A program made the position numbers and the translations under genes. The notes under the pieces were generated by a model. It worked only from the letters and a program-made list of their open reading frames with translations, made no database searches and had not been told where the DNA came from. From an uncultured Angelakisella sp. (lineage in GTDB: Bacteria; Bacillota; Clostridia; Oscillospirales; Ruminococcaceae): DNA of 8,328 nt. This document shows positions 6,217 to 8,328 of this stretch, piece by piece; the stretch's first letter is position 1, and each line of letters starts with the position of its first letter. The stretch is from the NCBI GenBank assembly GCA_910585535.1, contig CAJUFK010000136.1, positions 1-8,328 on the forward strand, read 5' to 3'.

Positions 6217-6283
6217 CCTTGGGCGGAACCCTTCATCCAGTATATCTGCCCTTTGGGGGCTTAAAGTAAAAGGAGAGACGAAA

Positions 6284-8328
6284 ATGGTAAAGCTTTATGA
6301 CACCGGCGTTTTTCTTGTGAACCAAACCGAGATCATCCCCGACGACGGCAGCGCCGCCGCAGCTTTGCGGCAGAAAACGGGCCGGGAGGTGAGCCGGGAG
6401 GAGGCCAAAAAGGGCACCATGGCTTACTCCATCATCGAGGCCCACAATACCTCCGACGACCCCGACGCCCTGCGGATTAAGTTTGACTCCATCACCTCCC
6501 ACGACATTACATACGTAGGCATCATCCAAACCGCCCGGGCCTCCGGGATGGAAAAGTTTCCCATCCCCTACGTCCTCACCAACTGCCACAACAGCCTTTG
6601 TGCGGTGGGCGGCACCATCAACGAGGATGACCATATGTTTGCCCTCTCCGCCGCCAAGAAATACGGCGGCATCTATGTCCCCACCAACATGGCGGTGATC
6701 CACAGCTACAACCGGGAGATGATGTCCGGCTGCGGGCGGATGATTCTGGGCTCCGACAGCCACACCCGGTACGGCGCCCTGGGCACCATGGCCGTGGGAG
6801 AGGGCGGCGGCGAGCTGGCCAAGCAGCTGCTGGGCCGCACCTACGACTTCGCCCGGCCCGGCGTTATCGGTATCTACCTCACCGGCAAGCCCCAGAAGGG
6901 GGTGGGCCCCCAGGACGTGGCCCTCTCCATCATCGGCAAGGTCTATGCCAACGGCTACGTCAAAAACCGGGTCATGGAGTTTGTTGGCGACGGCATCGCA
7001 AACCTCCCTGTGGAGTACCGCAACGGCATCGACGTCATGACCACCGAAACCACCTGCTGGTCCTCCATCTGGCGCACCGACGACAAGGTCGCCGATTACT
7101 TCGCCATCCACGGCCGCCCGGAGGCGTACAAGAAGCTGGATCCCGCCGACATCGCCTACTACGACGGCCTGGTCTACGTGGACCTTGCCACTGTGGAGCC
7201 CACCATCGCCATGCCCTTCCACCCCAGCAACACCTACACCATCGCCGAGCTGCGGGCCCATCCCCAGGACATCATCGCCGCCGTCACCGACGCCGGCCGC
7301 AAGCAGTTTGAAAACGCCAAGTTCGAGTTCGCCCTGGACAAGAAGATCAAGAACGGCGAAATTTACGTGGACCAGGGCCTGGTGGCCGGCTGCTCCGGCG
7401 GCACCTTCGACAACGTCTGCGCCGTGGCGGACATCCTGGACGGCCACTCCATCGGCAACGGGAGCTTCACCATGAGCGTCTACCCCGGCAGCCAGCCCGC
7501 CTACCTGGAGCTGGTGAAGAACGGCGCCATCCAGAAGATCGTCAGCGCCGGGGCCATCATCCGGGAATGCTTCTGCGGCCCCTGCTTCGGCGCCGGGGAT
7601 ACCCCTGCCAACCAGGAGTTCAGCATCCGCCACACCACCCGGAACTTCCCCAACCGGGAAGGCTCCAAGCCCGGGGAGGGCCAGATCTCCTATGTTGCCC
7701 TTATGGACGCCCGGTCCATCGCCGCCACCGCCATCAACGGAGGCCGCCTCACCGCCGCCACCGACCTGGATGTCAACTACTCCGCCCCCAAGTATTTCTT
7801 CGACCGCTCCATCTACGACAAGCGGGTCTTTGACGGCTGGGGCAAGGCGGACCCCTCCACCGAACTGAAGTTTGGCCCCAACATCAAGGATTGGCCGGCC
7901 ATCCCCAGCCTAACCGACCATGTCCTTCTCAAGCTGGTGAGCTACATCGACGATCCTGTCACCACCACCGACGAGCTGATCCCCTCCGGGGAGACCTCCT
8001 CCTACCGCTCCAATCCCCTGCGCCTGGCTGAGTTTACCCTCAGCCGCAAGGATCCCGCCTATGTGGGCGAATCCAAGGCGGTTCTGGCCCTGGAGCAGAT
8101 CCGGGAGGCCGGGGAGTGCCCCGCCGCCAAGGACGAGGAGCTGGCCGCCGTCTACGACCTCATCTGCGCCATCCCCGGCTTCGAGGAGCTGAAGCCGGTG
8201 GACGTGGGCTTCGGCAGCACCATCTACGCCAACAAGCCCGGGGACGGTTCCGCCCGGGAGCAGGCCGCCAGCTGCCAGCGGGTGGTGGGAGCCTGGGCCA
8301 ACATCGCCCAGGAGTACGCCACCAAGCG
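6284..8328 (+). CDS. YbhJ-like aconitase-superfamily hydratase, 3' end beyond window
   Basis: The ATG at 6284 follows AGGAGA (6271-6276) with 7-nt spacing; the frame stays open to the window end, 681 full codons. The sequence closely resembles E. coli YbhJ (about 750 residues), a functionally uncharacterised aconitase-family protein, so perhaps 70-80 residues are missing. Aconitase hallmarks are present: AHNTSD, GSDSHTRYGALG near residue 156, and candidate [4Fe-4S] ligands Cys370 (AGCSGG) and Cys431/Cys434 (CGPCFG), then HTTRNFPNREGS and SGETSSYRSNP in the C-terminal active-site part. It should be a cytosolic iron-sulfur hydro-lyase acting on a hydroxy tri- or dicarboxylate; the substrate is unproven. 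Codon use is strongly C-ending (GCC, ATC, GGC, TAC), more so than in the gene before it, hinting at good expression. It is co-transcribed with the MmgE/PrpD gene. Confidence 0.95.
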   Translation, partial: MVKLYDTGVFLVNQTEIIPDDGSAAAALRQKTGREVSREEAKKGTMAYSIIEAHNTSDDPDALRIKFDSITSHDITYVGIIQTARASGMEKFPIPYVLTNCHNSLCAVGGTINEDDHMFALSAAKKYGGIYVPTNMAVIHSYNREMMSGCGRMILGSDSHTRYGALGTMAVGEGGGELAKQLLGRTYDFARPGVIGIYLTGKPQKGVGPQDVALSIIGKVYANGYVKNRVMEFVGDGIANLPVEYRNGIDVMTTETTCWSSIWRTDDKVADYFAIHGRPEAYKKLDPADIAYYDGLVYVDLATVEPTIAMPFHPSNTYTIAELRAHPQDIIAAVTDAGRKQFENAKFEFALDKKIKNGEIYVDQGLVAGCSGGTFDNVCAVADILDGHSIGNGSFTMSVYPGSQPAYLELVKNGAIQKIVSAGAIIRECFCGPCFGAGDTPANQEFSIRHTTRNFPNREGSKPGEGQISYVALMDARSIAATAINGGRLTAATDLDVNYSAPKYFFDRSIYDKRVFDGWGKADPSTELKFGPNIKDWPAIPSLTDHVLLKLVSYIDDPVTTTDELIPSGETSSYRSNPLRLAEFTLSRKDPAYVGESKAVLALEQIREAGECPAAKDEELAAVYDLICAIPGFEELKPVDVGFGSTIYANKPGDGSAREQAASCQRVVGAWANIAQEYATK

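Noticed and set aside
6233..7633. A 466-codon open frame on the minus strand opposite the hydratase.
   Set aside because: It lies antisense to a clear aconitase-family gene; its Gly/Ala/Val/Asp-rich composition is what C-ending codons give when read backwards. No family-like motif is seen.
1..8328. CRISPR arrays, insertion sequences, phage or defence genes.
   Set aside because: No regularly spaced repeats, transposase or integrase motifs were found; a tRNA is present, but only its 5' part is inside the window and no attachment-site duplication is visible.

Overview
The window is GC-rich bacterial DNA, with most third codon positions G or C, dense gene packing and strong AGGAGG-type ribosome binding sites. 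The set YerC-type TrpR-related regulator, Hsp33 and DUF1266 membrane protein, together with the high GC, suggests a Firmicute of the class Clostridia, perhaps the Oscillospiraceae (Flavonifractor/Oscillibacter-like). That placement is inference from gene content; no rRNA is present to confirm it.

Layout. The left block lies on the minus strand and reads right to left: a TrpR-like regulator (yerC, 1750-2052), a class I SAM-dependent methyltransferase (1008-1763, overlapping yerC by 14 bp) and the redox chaperone Hsp33 (hslO, 104-1003, 4 bp after the methyltransferase). This looks like one operon with a promoter near 2078-2106. A tRNA-Asp(GTC) follows, cut by the left window edge; it appears to have its own near-consensus promoter whose -35 lies inside the 3' end of hslO. 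Divergent from the operon is a gene for a two-helix membrane protein with a DUF1266-like C-terminus (2255-3505), behind a clear promoter with an extended -10. It ends in a hairpin region shared with the convergent gene beyond.

The right block is metabolic. An AbrB-family duplicated membrane protein (3606-4679, minus strand) is divergent from an MmgE/PrpD-family gene (4863-6216) and a YbhJ-like aconitase-superfamily hydratase (6284 to beyond the window). Two back-to-back promoters can be read in the 183-bp gap, sharing one AT palindrome as their -10 boxes. PrpD-type and aconitase-type enzymes act in sequence on tricarboxylic acids in known pathways such as the 2-methylcitrate cycle, so the block may take up and convert a tri- or dicarboxylate. 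The actual substrate cannot be read from the sequence.

The most notable anomaly is a reading-frame break in the MmgE/PrpD gene at a G-rich run (5886-5895). Family-like sequence continues after it in another frame to a stop at 6214-6216. As written, the gene yields a protein with the known catalytic positions but a scrambled C-terminus. This is either a real lesion, a programmed or phase-variable site, or a sequencing error in a homopolymer.
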